Assembly (NCBI GenBank): GCA_002315675.1
Contig: DCHP01000106.1
Span: 1-20,074, forward strand
DNA length: 20,074 bases
Source: Rikenellaceae bacterium UBA1749
GTDB lineage: Bacteria > Bacteroidota > Bacteroidia > Bacteroidales > Rikenellaceae
Direction: 5' to 3'
A program made the position numbers and the translations under genes. Of the stretch, positions 1-7,721 are shown piece after piece (within the stretch, counting starts at the first letter, position 1; every line of letters begins with the position of its first letter). The notes under the pieces were generated by a model. The model saw only the letters and a list, made by a program, of their open reading frames with translations. It ran no database searches and was not told the DNA's origin.

Positions 1-36
1 TTATTTTTCAAATGAGAATGCCCTGGAAAGCCTTTT

Positions 37-52
37 GTAACTATATAGTCAC
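37..52. promoter_or_regulatory. Near-palindromic operator-like site, copy 1
   Basis: GTAACTATATAGTCAC is a 16-base near-palindrome with one mismatched pair; its core ACTATATAGT is perfectly self-complementary. A closely related sequence lies at 125-140. Both are upstream of the lipoprotein gene at 248 and could bind a dimeric regulator of that gene or of a gene left of the window. The regulator is unknown and the function is inferred. Confidence 0.3.
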
Positions 53-124
53 CTTAGGTAAAAATAACCATCAATGTATCAAGCAAACATTCCAGAAAGA
101 GGTCTATTGTTGATATTTGACATA

Positions 125-140
125 GTGACTGAATAGTTAC
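125..140. promoter_or_regulatory. Near-palindromic operator-like site, copy 2
   Basis: GTGACTGAATAGTTAC matches the reverse complement of the site at 37-52 at 14 of 16 bases; the two differences are at the centre. The start-to-start distance is 88 bp, close to eight helical turns. This arrangement is what paired binding sites for one protein would look like, but it is inference only. Confidence 0.3.
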
Positions 141-223
141 ATAGAAGACAATCAAGCCATAAATGAGTGATTGAAAAAAATCAAATAATCCTCTATTTCA
201 AGAATACCCACAAATAAAATATT

Positions 224-231
224 TACTTTTG
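224..231 (+). promoter_or_regulatory. Bacteroidetes -7 promoter element of the lipoprotein gene
   Basis: TACTTTTG fits the Bacteroidetes primary sigma -7 consensus TAnnTTTG. It lies 16 bp before the ATG at 248, so the leader would be about ten bases. A -33 element is weak: TTTC at 196-199, spaced 24 bp instead of the usual 19-21. Confidence 0.45.
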
Positions 232-247
232 CAAAAAAATAGAAACA

Positions 248-994
248 ATGAAGATAATAACCAAACATGCAATGGCTCTTTTATGCCTGGCGTTTTCGTT
301 CTTGCTGACATCATGCAGCGACAACGACAACAAATCATACCCAACCAATCTCGAAGGGATATGGATCTATGCTGATACAAAAACCACTGAAACCGGGGCA
401 CTTGTAATAGAGAATGTATCAGGAGGACAGTACTCATTTTTCTCCGTTGCCAATGTATCACAATCGGCAGCGTGGAATGCAGAAGGATCGTTCAAATATG
501 ATCCTGAAACAGGAAGCGGATACATTAATACGCAGGTTGTCGGAGGAACCACTGTTTCAGTTCAGGCCTTCAAGGATAGCAAGAATCTAAAAGTACTAAT
601 GACTACTATAGTAAGCGGTGAAAGCGAGGTGAATGAATATGTATTTCGTTCTGTAAGCGAGGAAAATATTGAACAGTTCCATACCGGGAAATGGTACGGA
701 TATTACACGACCGGCGACATAACAACCGAAGAGACATTGGAAGTCACAACCTTAGACCAAACAAGCACTTCATTTGGGACATTTAGTATTTCCTCAACAG
801 GAAGTTCCACAAAAGTCTATGACATCAATGGCATTTCACAATTCATTAGAATCAACACAAAGGATGCAATAGGTACAATGAAAATCACATACCAGGGTCA
901 AAGCCAATATGCAATCCTCATGTTCGACAAGAACAACAGCGATGTAACTGTATATTTTGACAACAAGGCTGTCAAATTGAAATATATCATCTAA
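248..994 (+). CDS. Putative outer-membrane-anchored lipoprotein of unknown function
   Basis: The protein has 248 residues and a lipoprotein signal peptide: hydrophobic residues about 8-20, then the lipobox L20-T-S-C23. The residues after Cys23 (SDNDNK) are acidic and polar, as in the Bacteroidetes lipoprotein export signal, so the mature protein is probably on the cell surface. The rest reads as beta-rich, with many alternating Thr/Ser/Val stretches and a repeated 'G-W/Y-G-Y-Y' type pattern near residue 150. This suggests a lipocalin-like or beta-sandwich fold, but I cannot name a family. It is a single-gene unit, with a TAnnTTTG element just upstream and a hairpin terminator 100 bp downstream. 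No substrate or partner is indicated by its neighbours. Confidence 0.75.
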   Translation: MKIITKHAMALLCLAFSFLLTSCSDNDNKSYPTNLEGIWIYADTKTTETGALVIENVSGGQYSFFSVANVSQSAAWNAEGSFKYDPETGSGYINTQVVGGTTVSVQAFKDSKNLKVLMTTIVSGESEVNEYVFRSVSEENIEQFHTGKWYGYYTTGDITTEETLEVTTLDQTSTSFGTFSISSTGSSTKVYDINGISQFIRINTKDAIGTMKITYQGQSQYAILMFDKNNSDVTVYFDNKAVKLKYII

Positions 995-1093
995 CCACAC
1001 CTTTATTCCAAACCAATAATTCAAAACGGCTTCTAAAACAATAGACACTTTCTTGAAGACATTTAGGGAAGTTCTTTAAAACCCAAATAAGAG

Positions 1094-1126
1094 CGCTAGA
1101 AATAAGATTTTTCTAGCGATTTTTCT
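1094..1126 (+). terminator. Rho-independent terminator of the lipoprotein gene
   Basis: CGCTAGAAA (1094-1102) pairs perfectly with TTTCTAGCG (1110-1118) around a 7-base loop, followed by a T-rich tail. It lies about 100 bp after the stop codon at 994. Confidence 0.8.
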
Positions 1127-1189
1127 TTTCTGCCATGGATGAATTTAATTATACTGCGTAATATCTGGAATGCCTGATAGCCTTCTCAA

Positions 1190-1240
1190 TGTTAATAACT
1201 TGTTAAATGGTTGTTAATATAATGTGAAATGAATGTTAAC
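1190..1240. repeat. Array of five TGTTAAY-like 7-mers every 11 bp
   Basis: Copies start at exactly 11-bp intervals: 1190 TGTTAAT, 1201 TGTTAAA, 1212 TGTTAAT, 1223 TGTGAAA, 1234 TGTTAAC. The 4-base spacers vary. The array lies between the 3' ends of two convergent genes and upstream of a hairpin terminator. A longer array with the same motif, period and orientation lies at 3034-3214, on the other side of the DUF4832 gene. One motif per helical turn would put all copies on one face of the DNA. Function unknown. Confidence 0.75.
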
Positions 1241-1268
1241 AAGCACACCTGAAGACTTTGAAAAGAAC

Positions 1269-1305
1269 AAAAAAAAACTGCTTTGAAATCACTTCAGAGC
1301 AGTTT
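1269..1305 (-). terminator. Terminator of the DUF4832 gene, possibly bidirectional
   Basis: AACTGCTTTGAA (1276-1287) pairs with TTCAGAGCAGTT (1293-1304), with one G-T wobble and a 5-base loop. On the minus strand the stem is followed by a run of T (A-run 1269-1277 on the plus strand), as expected for a terminator of the gene ending at 1400. The plus side has a weaker T-rich tail. Confidence 0.75.
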
Positions 1306-1399
1306 ATTATAATTTGGTTGTGTATCCGTATCACTATAACAGTCGGGATTTATGATTAATAGAGCACATTAATATCAACAGGGAACATTTATTCATGCA

Positions 1400-2881
1400 T
1401 CATGGAAGAACATTAAGGAGACGGCCACCTAATTCCACAACCTCTACTCCTTCTGCAAGTGTTATTGCATATTCAGGACGATAGCGTATTGAAGATTCCA
1501 TATCAGGAATCCAAAGAGCGGCCCTGTACTTTCCCTTAGGCGCACTATCAGGCAACTTTCCCTGTAAGGAAACTTTTATTTCCTTCCATGGTTCAAAAGA
1601 GCGTGCATCAACATTTGTTTCAAATTCATACACAGCACCACTTCTATTGTTAAACAGGACAAGATACACCATACGTGAATTGACAGGACGGGAAAAACCT
1701 ACATTTCTAATTGACACGTTTCCATTATAGATGCCGTTCTCCAGTTTTCCTTCATGCCGAACAGCCTCAAGCCTATAGCCTAAATGGTCACGGATATACT
1801 CATATCCTGAAGGCAGCGGGTTTCGCTTGAAATAGTTTTCATCGCATGGAAGACAATGAGCCTTAAGCATACTGGCAGAGAACGGAGTCGCTTTCCATGC
1901 ATCTATGCTATATTTTTTTTCTGACCCGTTTTTATCCGGTTCGCTGATATCAAGTTCTGTATTGGAATGAACAATACTAAATGTTGTATAGTGATGTTTA
2001 ATAAATCTGTCCAAAGTTGACAGTGCATTTGCATGAACAAGATTGGGTACCGCTCCCCAGAAAAGTTCGCCCTCAACCGGAAGGTTTGAGCTCTCACGGG
2101 TAACCTTGTCAAATTCCGGTTCCCCATCCTCTGTTCTTATGAAAGTATTGCCATCAGTATAACTAGCCATGGTACCATCATTGAAAAATCCAATACGACT
2201 CACATCCAGCGCACCGACACCTTCAACTGCCTCAGCCATATCCCGATAAGCCATACGACGAACCATAGTTGAGCGGGTTGGCGGAAGCATATCTAGTGTA
2301 GCATCAAGAATTGCACGTACAACTTTCGGGTCACGATCCAGTCCATTGGGATCACTATGAAATTCACCCCATGCGCCCAACCAACCTACCTGCAAGACAT
2401 AAATAACATCAACATTCTTGCGGACTATAGGAGTCAGCTGTTTGATATGAGACAAGATACGTTCCAATGATGGAGTATTCTTAGCACCATCCATTACACT
2501 CTGATACGCGAACCTGAGAACGAATTTCACGCCGTCCTGGCGTGCATGGTCAAAATCGGCCTGCAGAGCATCAAGCTTGGACTGGGAAATATCAGAGTCA
2601 AAATATTTTGACAAATAACAATATGCCTGTGCCATCACAACCCCTTCATCCTTGTAGTAGGCAAATGGCCAGTTGTATCCTAAGGGTTTGCCTTCGCCAT
2701 CCTCGATGCCGACTGTTATTTGAAACCGGAAACCACGTTCTGGATTGGGCAAACCCTTAGTAGCCACCTTGACACGTTGAATTTCAAGCGCACTATTATT
2801 TTGAGCCGATACATGAAGTATACACACAATCTGCATTGTCAAAATGCAACATACTATCTGGATTATATTGATATTTTTCAT
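1400..2881 (-). CDS. Secreted DUF4874/DUF4832 domain protein
   Basis: The protein has 493 residues. Residues 1-26 form a signal peptide, with likely cleavage after HVSA. The motif NPERGF at 46-51 is the hallmark of the N-terminal DUF4874 domain. The segment that follows reads as a TIM-barrel-like glycosidase domain, including 'VLQVGWLGAWGEFHSD' near 160-176, where an E after W-G-x-W-G would sit like a barrel-strand carboxylate. The C-terminal ~300 residues fit DUF4832. In Bacteroidetes this pair is usually found in secreted proteins thought to act on carbohydrates; substrate and chemistry are not known to me. It stands alone, without SusC/SusD or other polysaccharide-utilisation genes, and is flanked on both sides by 11-bp-phased TGTTAAY arrays. 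The start ATG is at 2881; no clear Shine-Dalgarno sequence or TAnnTTTG box precedes it. Confidence 0.8.
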   Translation of the reverse strand: MKNINIIQIVCCILTMQIVCILHVSAQNNSALEIQRVKVATKGLPNPERGFRFQITVGIEDGEGKPLGYNWPFAYYKDEGVVMAQAYCYLSKYFDSDISQSKLDALQADFDHARQDGVKFVLRFAYQSVMDGAKNTPSLERILSHIKQLTPIVRKNVDVIYVLQVGWLGAWGEFHSDPNGLDRDPKVVRAILDATLDMLPPTRSTMVRRMAYRDMAEAVEGVGALDVSRIGFFNDGTMASYTDGNTFIRTEDGEPEFDKVTRESSNLPVEGELFWGAVPNLVHANALSTLDRFIKHHYTTFSIVHSNTELDISEPDKNGSEKKYSIDAWKATPFSASMLKAHCLPCDENYFKRNPLPSGYEYIRDHLGYRLEAVRHEGKLENGIYNGNVSIRNVGFSRPVNSRMVYLVLFNNRSGAVYEFETNVDARSFEPWKEIKVSLQGKLPDSAPKGKYRAALWIPDMESSIRYRPEYAITLAEGVEVVELGGRLLNVLP

Positions 2882-3033
2882 TTAAATAAGATCTATTATT
2901 ATAAGAGAACAATTCAACAAGAGGAAACCACCCTACATAACTGCTATGCAAGTTACAAAAAAAAAGAAATAACAAAAGGAAAAGACTCAACTTCTTATAT
3001 AACTATTGACAATCATGAAGCTTTATGATATAT

Positions 3034-3214
3034 TGTTAATAACCTGTTAATAGGATGTTAATAAAGTGTCTAATTAGTGTTGATACGGTATTGACAACTT
3101 GTTAATGTTGTTAACTACATGTTAAAACAATGTCGACAACTTTTTAAATTGTTGTCAACAATATGTTAACAGATTGTTTATTATTCATATAATTTGTGTC
3201 AAAATTATGTTGCA
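3034..3214. repeat. Long array of TGTTAAY-like 7-mers every 11 bp
   Basis: Related 7-mers recur every 11 bp: 3034 TGTTAAT, 3045 TGTTAAT, 3056 TGTTAAT, 3067 TGTCTAA, 3078 TGTTGAT, 3089 TATTGAC, 3100 TGTTAAT. After one 9-bp step: 3109 TGTTAAC, 3120 TGTTAAA, 3131 TGTCGAC, 3142 TTTTAAA, 3153 TGTCAAC, 3164 TGTTAAC, 3175 TGTTTAT, a decayed unit at 3186, 3197 TGTCAAA, 3208 TGTTGCA. Spacers of four bases are not conserved. The array fills the intergenic region between the divergent DUF4832 and cardiolipin synthase genes and ends about 50 bp before the latter's ATG. Phased protein binding or DNA bending is an inference; no binding protein is identified. Confidence 0.85.
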
Positions 3215-3228
3215 AATAAAATGTTGAT

Positions 3229-3259
3229 TTTGAAATGACAATAATGGTTTGTACCTTGC
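3229..3259 (+). promoter_or_regulatory. Possible promoter of the cardiolipin synthase gene
   Basis: TTTG at 3229-3232 is followed after 19 bp by TACCTTGC at 3252-3259. This is the Bacteroidetes -33/-7 layout, with two mismatches in the -7 element. The ATG at 3264 would then be almost leaderless. Alternatives with similar scores are TGATTTTG at 3225-3232 and ATGGTTTG at 3244-3251, so the exact box is uncertain. Confidence 0.35.
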
Positions 3260-3263
3260 ATCT

Positions 3264-4700
3264 ATGGAATTGGATCTGATTATACGTTATGCATTCTATG
3301 GATTATACTGGTTACTGGTCCTGGCATGTGTACTAACTATTATCCACGAACTTAGAGATCCTTCAAGGTCACTTTCCTGGATCCTTGTTATAATCACATT
3401 CCCGATTGGGGGAATAATCCTATTTTTCTTTTTTGGCCAGAATTTCAGAAGAAAATGGATTATCAGCAAAAGGGAAAGCAGGCTACATAAATATATTGAG
3501 ACAAATTACAAAAAGCAGTTAAAGGAAATCGGAGAGATTGAACCAGAGAACGATCTGAGCAAGAACCAGCAGATAATAACTCTTCTTTTGAATAATAGCA
3601 GATCTCTTCTGACAAACAACAATTCAGTACAGATACTGCACGATGGCAAAAAGACTTTCGAAGAAATAATATCCGCACTTAAATCCGCCAAAAGTTCCAT
3701 AAATCTAGAATATTACATATTCGAGGAGGATGAACTTAGTAAAAGAATCTGCGATATCCTGATCGCAAAAGCTAAGGAAGGAGTCAGTGTAAGATTTCTA
3801 TACGATGATGTCGGTAGCTGGAAATTGAAAAGAAGATTCATTGCCAATCTACAAAAAGAAGGAATCAAGACTTCAAAGTTTTTCCCCGTTGCGTTTCCCC
3901 TTCTATCCAGCAGACTGAACAACAGGAATCACCGTAAGATTATAGTCATTGACGGAGAAACCGGTTTTACTGGAGGTATCAATATTGCACAAAGATATCT
4001 GTCGGACAAATGGCATGATACACATCTAAAAATAGAAGGTGACGCAGCAAAAATGTTACAGGCTGTCTTTCTGACAGACTGGCATTATGCAACAAAGGAA
4101 GCTGTAACAGACTGGAGAAAATACATTTGCCTTGAGAAAAAAGAATATGGGCATAGTCCAATCCAGATAGCAGCGTCAGGTCCTAATGCACCATGGGCAT
4201 CAATAATGCAAGCCTATTTTGAGGCTATTTCAAAAGCGAGAAAATCTATATATATATCCACTCCTTATTTTACACCAACCCAGACAATATTGACCGCCCT
4301 GAAAGTAGCAGCACTCGGAGGAGTTGATGTCAGGATAATGTTGCCAAAGAAATCCGACGTATGGCTTGCCGATATGGCAACCAAAAGCTATTTCCAGGAG
4401 CTGATGGAAGCTGGAATAAAGATATACCTCTATTCAAGAGGCTTCGTCCACACAAAGATGATATGCGTAGATGAAAATATATGTTCTATTGGATCTGTAA
4501 ACATGGATGAAAGAAGTTTCGAGGACAATTTTGAAATTACAGCAGTTATGTACGACAGGAAAATAATACAGGAAGCAACAACATATTTTTTGAATCTATG
4601 TGAAAAATGCAAAATAATGACTCTTTCCAAATGGCATTCCAGAGCTCACCGAAATGAGTTATTCGAAGCTTTGGCAAGACTAATCAGTCCTCTACTATAA
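3264..4700 (+). CDS. cls: Cardiolipin synthase (phospholipase D superfamily)
   Basis: This enzyme condenses two phosphatidylglycerol molecules (or a related pair) into cardiolipin at the inner membrane. From the ATG at 3264 it is 478 residues, the usual bacterial Cls length; an upstream TTG at 3249 would add five residues and is less likely. Two N-terminal membrane segments (about 5-29 and 37-57) are followed by a cytoplasmic region with two HKD motifs: H223-x-K225-x4-D230 with downstream 'GGIN', and H396-x-K398-x4-D403 with 'GSVNMD'. Both motifs are intact, so an active enzyme is expected. It is a single-gene unit, with the 11-bp repeat array upstream and a strong hairpin terminator downstream. 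The exact donor lipid cannot be told from sequence. Confidence 0.93.
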   Translation: MELDLIIRYAFYGLYWLLVLACVLTIIHELRDPSRSLSWILVIITFPIGGIILFFFFGQNFRRKWIISKRESRLHKYIETNYKKQLKEIGEIEPENDLSKNQQIITLLLNNSRSLLTNNNSVQILHDGKKTFEEIISALKSAKSSINLEYYIFEEDELSKRICDILIAKAKEGVSVRFLYDDVGSWKLKRRFIANLQKEGIKTSKFFPVAFPLLSSRLNNRNHRKIIVIDGETGFTGGINIAQRYLSDKWHDTHLKIEGDAAKMLQAVFLTDWHYATKEAVTDWRKYICLEKKEYGHSPIQIAASGPNAPWASIMQAYFEAISKARKSIYISTPYFTPTQTILTALKVAALGGVDVRIMLPKKSDVWLADMATKSYFQELMEAGIKIYLYSRGFVHTKMICVDENICSIGSVNMDERSFEDNFEITAVMYDRKIIQEATTYFLNLCEKCKIMTLSKWHSRAHRNELFEALARLISPLL

Positions 4701-4791
4701 TTAGCATGACTACTCCACTTCCTATCTTTATTTTGACGTTTTCGACTTATAGTAAAAAACTTACAAAAACATAAATCTTTAACCCAGGGAT

Positions 4792-4836
4792 AGACAGAGG
4801 GCTTCAGTATCAATCTGAAGCCCTCTGTCTTTTATT
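4792..4836 (+). terminator. Strong hairpin terminator between cls and guaB
   Basis: A perfect 16-bp stem (4792-4807 with 4815-4830) with a 7-base loop, TATCAAT, is followed by TTTTATT. It lies about 90 bp after the cls stop codon. The T tract is on the plus strand, so it mainly serves cls; guaB on the other strand may also use the stem. Confidence 0.88.
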
Positions 4837-4912
4837 AACCAAAAATCTATAGGTATCTATCAAAGACGTTCCATACAGAAGTTAGTCTATTTTATAGAAT
4901 GTTTGTCATTAA

Positions 4913-6388
4913 TTATTCGTTGCGGGAATAGTTAGGTGCTTCACGTGTAATGGAAACATCGTGAGGATGGCTTTCAAGCATACCACTATTTGTAATTCTT
5001 ACAAAACGTGCATTCTTTAGTGCAGTAAGGTTAGCTGCACCGCAATAGCCCATACCTGAACGGAGACCGCCAATGAGTTGATATATTACCTCTGACAAAG
5101 TTCCTTTATAAGGCACTCTTGCGACAATTCCTTCTGGAACAAGTTTCTTGACATCATCTTCAGAATCCTGGAAATACCTATCCTTCGAACCTTTCTGCAT
5201 GGCTTCAAGTGATCCCATTCCACGATAACTCTTAAACTTCCTACCATTATAGATGATTGTTTCTCCCGGAGATTCCTCTACGCCAGCAAAGAGGCTACCT
5301 GCCATAACCGTATCGGCACCTGCTGCCAGCGCTTTAACAATATCACCTGAATATCTGATACCACCATCGGCAATCATAGGGACTCCTGTACCCTTTAACG
5401 CAGAAGCCACTTCATATACAGCGGAAAGCTGAGGATATCCAACACCGGCAATAATACGGGTCGTACAGATTGAACCTGGTCCGATGCCAACCTTTATACC
5501 ATCAGCTCCGGCATCTGCTAACATCTTTGCAGCCTCACCTGTTGCAATATTTCCGACTACTACATCAACATCAGGGAATTTTGCCTTAACCTGTTTAAGC
5601 ATTGTTACTACGCCCTTTGAATGACCATGAGCAGTATCAATAACAATAGCATCGGCTCCTGAAGCGATCAGCGCCTCAACCCTTTCCATAGTGTTATAGG
5701 TTACACCAACACCAGCAGCAACCCTAAGACGTCCTTTGGAGTCCTTTGCTGCATTTGGATTATCCTTTACCTTGGTAATATCCTTATAGGTCAGAAGACC
5801 TACAAGTTTACCATTCTTGTCAACAACAGGAAGTTTCTCAATCTTATTCTGAAGAAGTACATCAGATGCAAGTTGCAAATCAGGATTTTCAGTTACAATC
5901 AGACCATCCTTAGTCATCAAATCACTGATTAGAACTGAGTTGTCTGTCTGGAAACGCAGGTCTCGGTTTGTAACAATACCTATCAATTTCATATCGTTAT
6001 CAACAACAGGAATACCACCAATATGATTTTCCTTCATCAGACGCAACGCATCTCCTGCTGTGGAATCTGGAGATATTGTTATCGGATCATAGATCATACC
6101 ATTTTCGGCACGTTTAACCCTCTTAACCTGATGAGCCTGATCTTCAATAGTCATATTCTTATGGATAACACCAATACCTCCCTGACGTGCAATTGCAATG
6201 GCCATTTCACTTTCAGTCACCGTATCCATGGCTGCCGAAACAATAGGAGTGTTCAGGATAATATTTCTTGTGAAATGGGTAGAAATGTTTACCTCACGTG
6301 GAAGGACCTCTGAATATGCAGGTACGAGCAAGACATCGTCAAAGGTCAGACCTTCACCGACTAATTTATCATTGATAAAGCTACTCAT
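4913..6388 (-). CDS. guaB: IMP dehydrogenase
   Basis: Oxidises IMP to XMP with NAD+, the committed step of guanine nucleotide synthesis in the cytosol. The protein has 491 residues, normal for the family. The N-terminal part of the TIM barrel ('GLTFDDVLLVPAYSEVLP', residues 13-30) is followed by a tandem CBS (Bateman) regulatory module at about 97-205. The barrel then resumes with the nucleotide-binding and catalytic loop 'GIGPGSICTTR', where Cys308 forms the covalent intermediate. The flap region 'GMGSLEAM' and the C-terminal 'YCGAANL' segment are present. It is transcribed alone, with a -7 element at 6416-6423. No purine riboswitch-like structure is visible in the short leader. Confidence 0.97.
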   Translation of the reverse strand: MSSFINDKLVGEGLTFDDVLLVPAYSEVLPREVNISTHFTRNIILNTPIVSAAMDTVTESEMAIAIARQGGIGVIHKNMTIEDQAHQVKRVKRAENGMIYDPITISPDSTAGDALRLMKENHIGGIPVVDNDMKLIGIVTNRDLRFQTDNSVLISDLMTKDGLIVTENPDLQLASDVLLQNKIEKLPVVDKNGKLVGLLTYKDITKVKDNPNAAKDSKGRLRVAAGVGVTYNTMERVEALIASGADAIVIDTAHGHSKGVVTMLKQVKAKFPDVDVVVGNIATGEAAKMLADAGADGIKVGIGPGSICTTRIIAGVGYPQLSAVYEVASALKGTGVPMIADGGIRYSGDIVKALAAGADTVMAGSLFAGVEESPGETIIYNGRKFKSYRGMGSLEAMQKGSKDRYFQDSEDDVKKLVPEGIVARVPYKGTLSEVIYQLIGGLRSGMGYCGAANLTALKNARFVRITNSGMLESHPHDVSITREAPNYSRNE

Positions 6389-6415
6389 GATTTGAAACTT
6401 GAATTAAATTTCTCG

Positions 6416-6423
6416 CAAAGATA
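6416..6423 (-). promoter_or_regulatory. -7 promoter element of guaB
   Basis: CAAAGATA on the plus strand reads TATCTTTG on the minus strand and matches TAnnTTTG exactly. It lies 27 bp before the guaB ATG. A -33 match is not clear. Confidence 0.5.
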
Positions 6424-6456
6424 ATATTTTTTTAATTAATAAAGACCAACATTCAC

Positions 6457-6464
6457 TACTTTTG
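6457..6464 (+). promoter_or_regulatory. Candidate -7 promoter element for the radical SAM-ybbR-coaE operon
   Basis: TACTTTTG matches TAnnTTTG exactly and would give a leader of about 70 bases for the gene at 6540. A second candidate, CACTTTTG at 6525-6532 (one mismatch), would make that gene almost leaderless. I cannot decide between them. Confidence 0.4.
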
Positions 6465-6539
6465 TGAAACGATTCAGTCACCTTATTCAACATATTGCAT
6501 ATATGATTTTATGCTGTATCGTTACACTTTTGTACTGCT

Positions 6540-7721
6540 ATGAAAAAATTCATTGACTTCACGGAGGAATACTGGAGAAGGAAGGCCTGTTACAGCACAA
6601 TGATTAAACCGGTCGGTTCATTATGCAATCTGCAGTGCAGATACTGCTATTATCTTGATAAGAAGCTGCAAAATGGCAGCACAAATAAGGCTATGGATCT
6701 CAATACACTACAGCGGTACATCAAATGTTACATACAGGACAATGACAGTGACCATATCACTTTCTGCTGGCATGGTGGCGAACCACTGCTGGCCGGACTT
6801 GATTTCTATAGAATGGCAGTGGAATTTCAGAAAATATACAGCAACGGGAAAATCATTGAAAACACCCTGCAGACAAATGGCACTCTTATTAACAATGAGT
6901 GGGCAGACTTCTTTGCAAAGGAGAATTTTCTTGTAGGAATATCAATTGATGGCCCCGAAAAAGTTCATAACATAAACCGGTCAAACTCATTTGACAAGAC
7001 GATAAAGGGACTTGAATACCTGAAAAGAGCTTCCGTTGAATTCAACACATTATCCGCTCTAAGTATAGAAAGCAGTGGACTTGGAAAAGAAACCTATCAA
7101 TTTCTGAAAGATATAGGAAGTCAATATATGCAGTTCCTACCTGTAGTAGAACATGTCAAGAAAATTAAGAATTATCCCACCCCCGTAATATGCAATCCTG
7201 AGGATCCTGAAGGGGCCATTGCCCCATGGTCAATCAGTAGCCGTGACTATGGGAACTTCCTTATTGACGTTTTCGACACCTGGGTGAAGGAGAATGATAT
7301 TGGGAAAATATTCGTACAGATTTTCGATGCAACCCTCTCAAGAATGTGCGGATATAAGGCAGGAGTATGTTCCATGAACAAGGAATGCGGGGATTGTCTC
7401 GTTGTTGAACATAACGGCAATGTATATAGCTGCGATCATTTTGTCTACCCGTCATATAAACTGGGGAACATCACTTTAGATTCATTAAGGGATATGTACA
7501 AAAGCTCACTTCAATCAAATTTCAGGAAAGCCAAAAGCTCAGGTCTTCCTGAAAAATGCAGAAAATGTATTTGGCAGTCTCTATGCAGTGGTGAATGTCC
7601 GAAACACAGATTTGCTACAGACGGATACGTTAATTATCTTTGTAGTGGATTGCAGCATTATTTCCGTCATACTACACCTTATTTTTCAACCCTCAGAGAT
7701 GAGTTACTGAAGAAGTCATGA
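6540..7721 (+). CDS. Anaerobic sulfatase-maturating-enzyme-like radical SAM/SPASM protein
   Basis: The 393-residue protein carries the radical SAM cluster C29-x3-C33-x2-C36 (in CNLQCRYCYY) and the SAM-binding 'GGEPLL' at 79-84. Its C-terminal SPASM domain has cysteines at 270, 277, 283, 286, 298, 340, 343, 349, 353 and 368. Length, the 'MIKPVGSLCNLQCRYCYYLDK' type start and the cysteine pattern match anSME, which oxidises a Cys or Ser in sulfatases to formylglycine using 5'-deoxyadenosyl radicals and two auxiliary [4Fe-4S] clusters. All cluster cysteines appear intact. No sulfatase gene is visible in this window, so the target must lie elsewhere, or the enzyme modifies another protein. It is the first gene of an operon and overlaps ybbR by the sequence ATGA. 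Confidence 0.85.
   Translation: MKKFIDFTEEYWRRKACYSTMIKPVGSLCNLQCRYCYYLDKKLQNGSTNKAMDLNTLQRYIKCYIQDNDSDHITFCWHGGEPLLAGLDFYRMAVEFQKIYSNGKIIENTLQTNGTLINNEWADFFAKENFLVGISIDGPEKVHNINRSNSFDKTIKGLEYLKRASVEFNTLSALSIESSGLGKETYQFLKDIGSQYMQFLPVVEHVKKIKNYPTPVICNPEDPEGAIAPWSISSRDYGNFLIDVFDTWVKENDIGKIFVQIFDATLSRMCGYKAGVCSMNKECGDCLVVEHNGNVYSCDHFVYPSYKLGNITLDSLRDMYKSSLQSNFRKAKSSGLPEKCRKCIWQSLCSGECPKHRFATDGYVNYLCSGLQHYFRHTTPYFSTLRDELLKKS

Noticed and set aside
1..51. 3' end of a minus-strand gene entering from the left edge
   Set aside because: A TTA at 1-3 could be a stop codon, but that minus frame is closed by another stop at 49-51 and has no start codon between them.
2720..3028. Plus-strand open frame of 102 codons antisense to the DUF4832 gene start
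   Set aside because: Mostly overlaps the well-supported minus-strand gene and has no recognisable protein features.
3034..3214. CRISPR array or replication origin
   Set aside because: The 11-bp period is far too short for CRISPR repeat-spacer units and no cas genes are present. The 7-mers are not TTATCCACA-type DnaA boxes and no dnaA, dnaN or rep gene lies nearby, so an origin is not supported.
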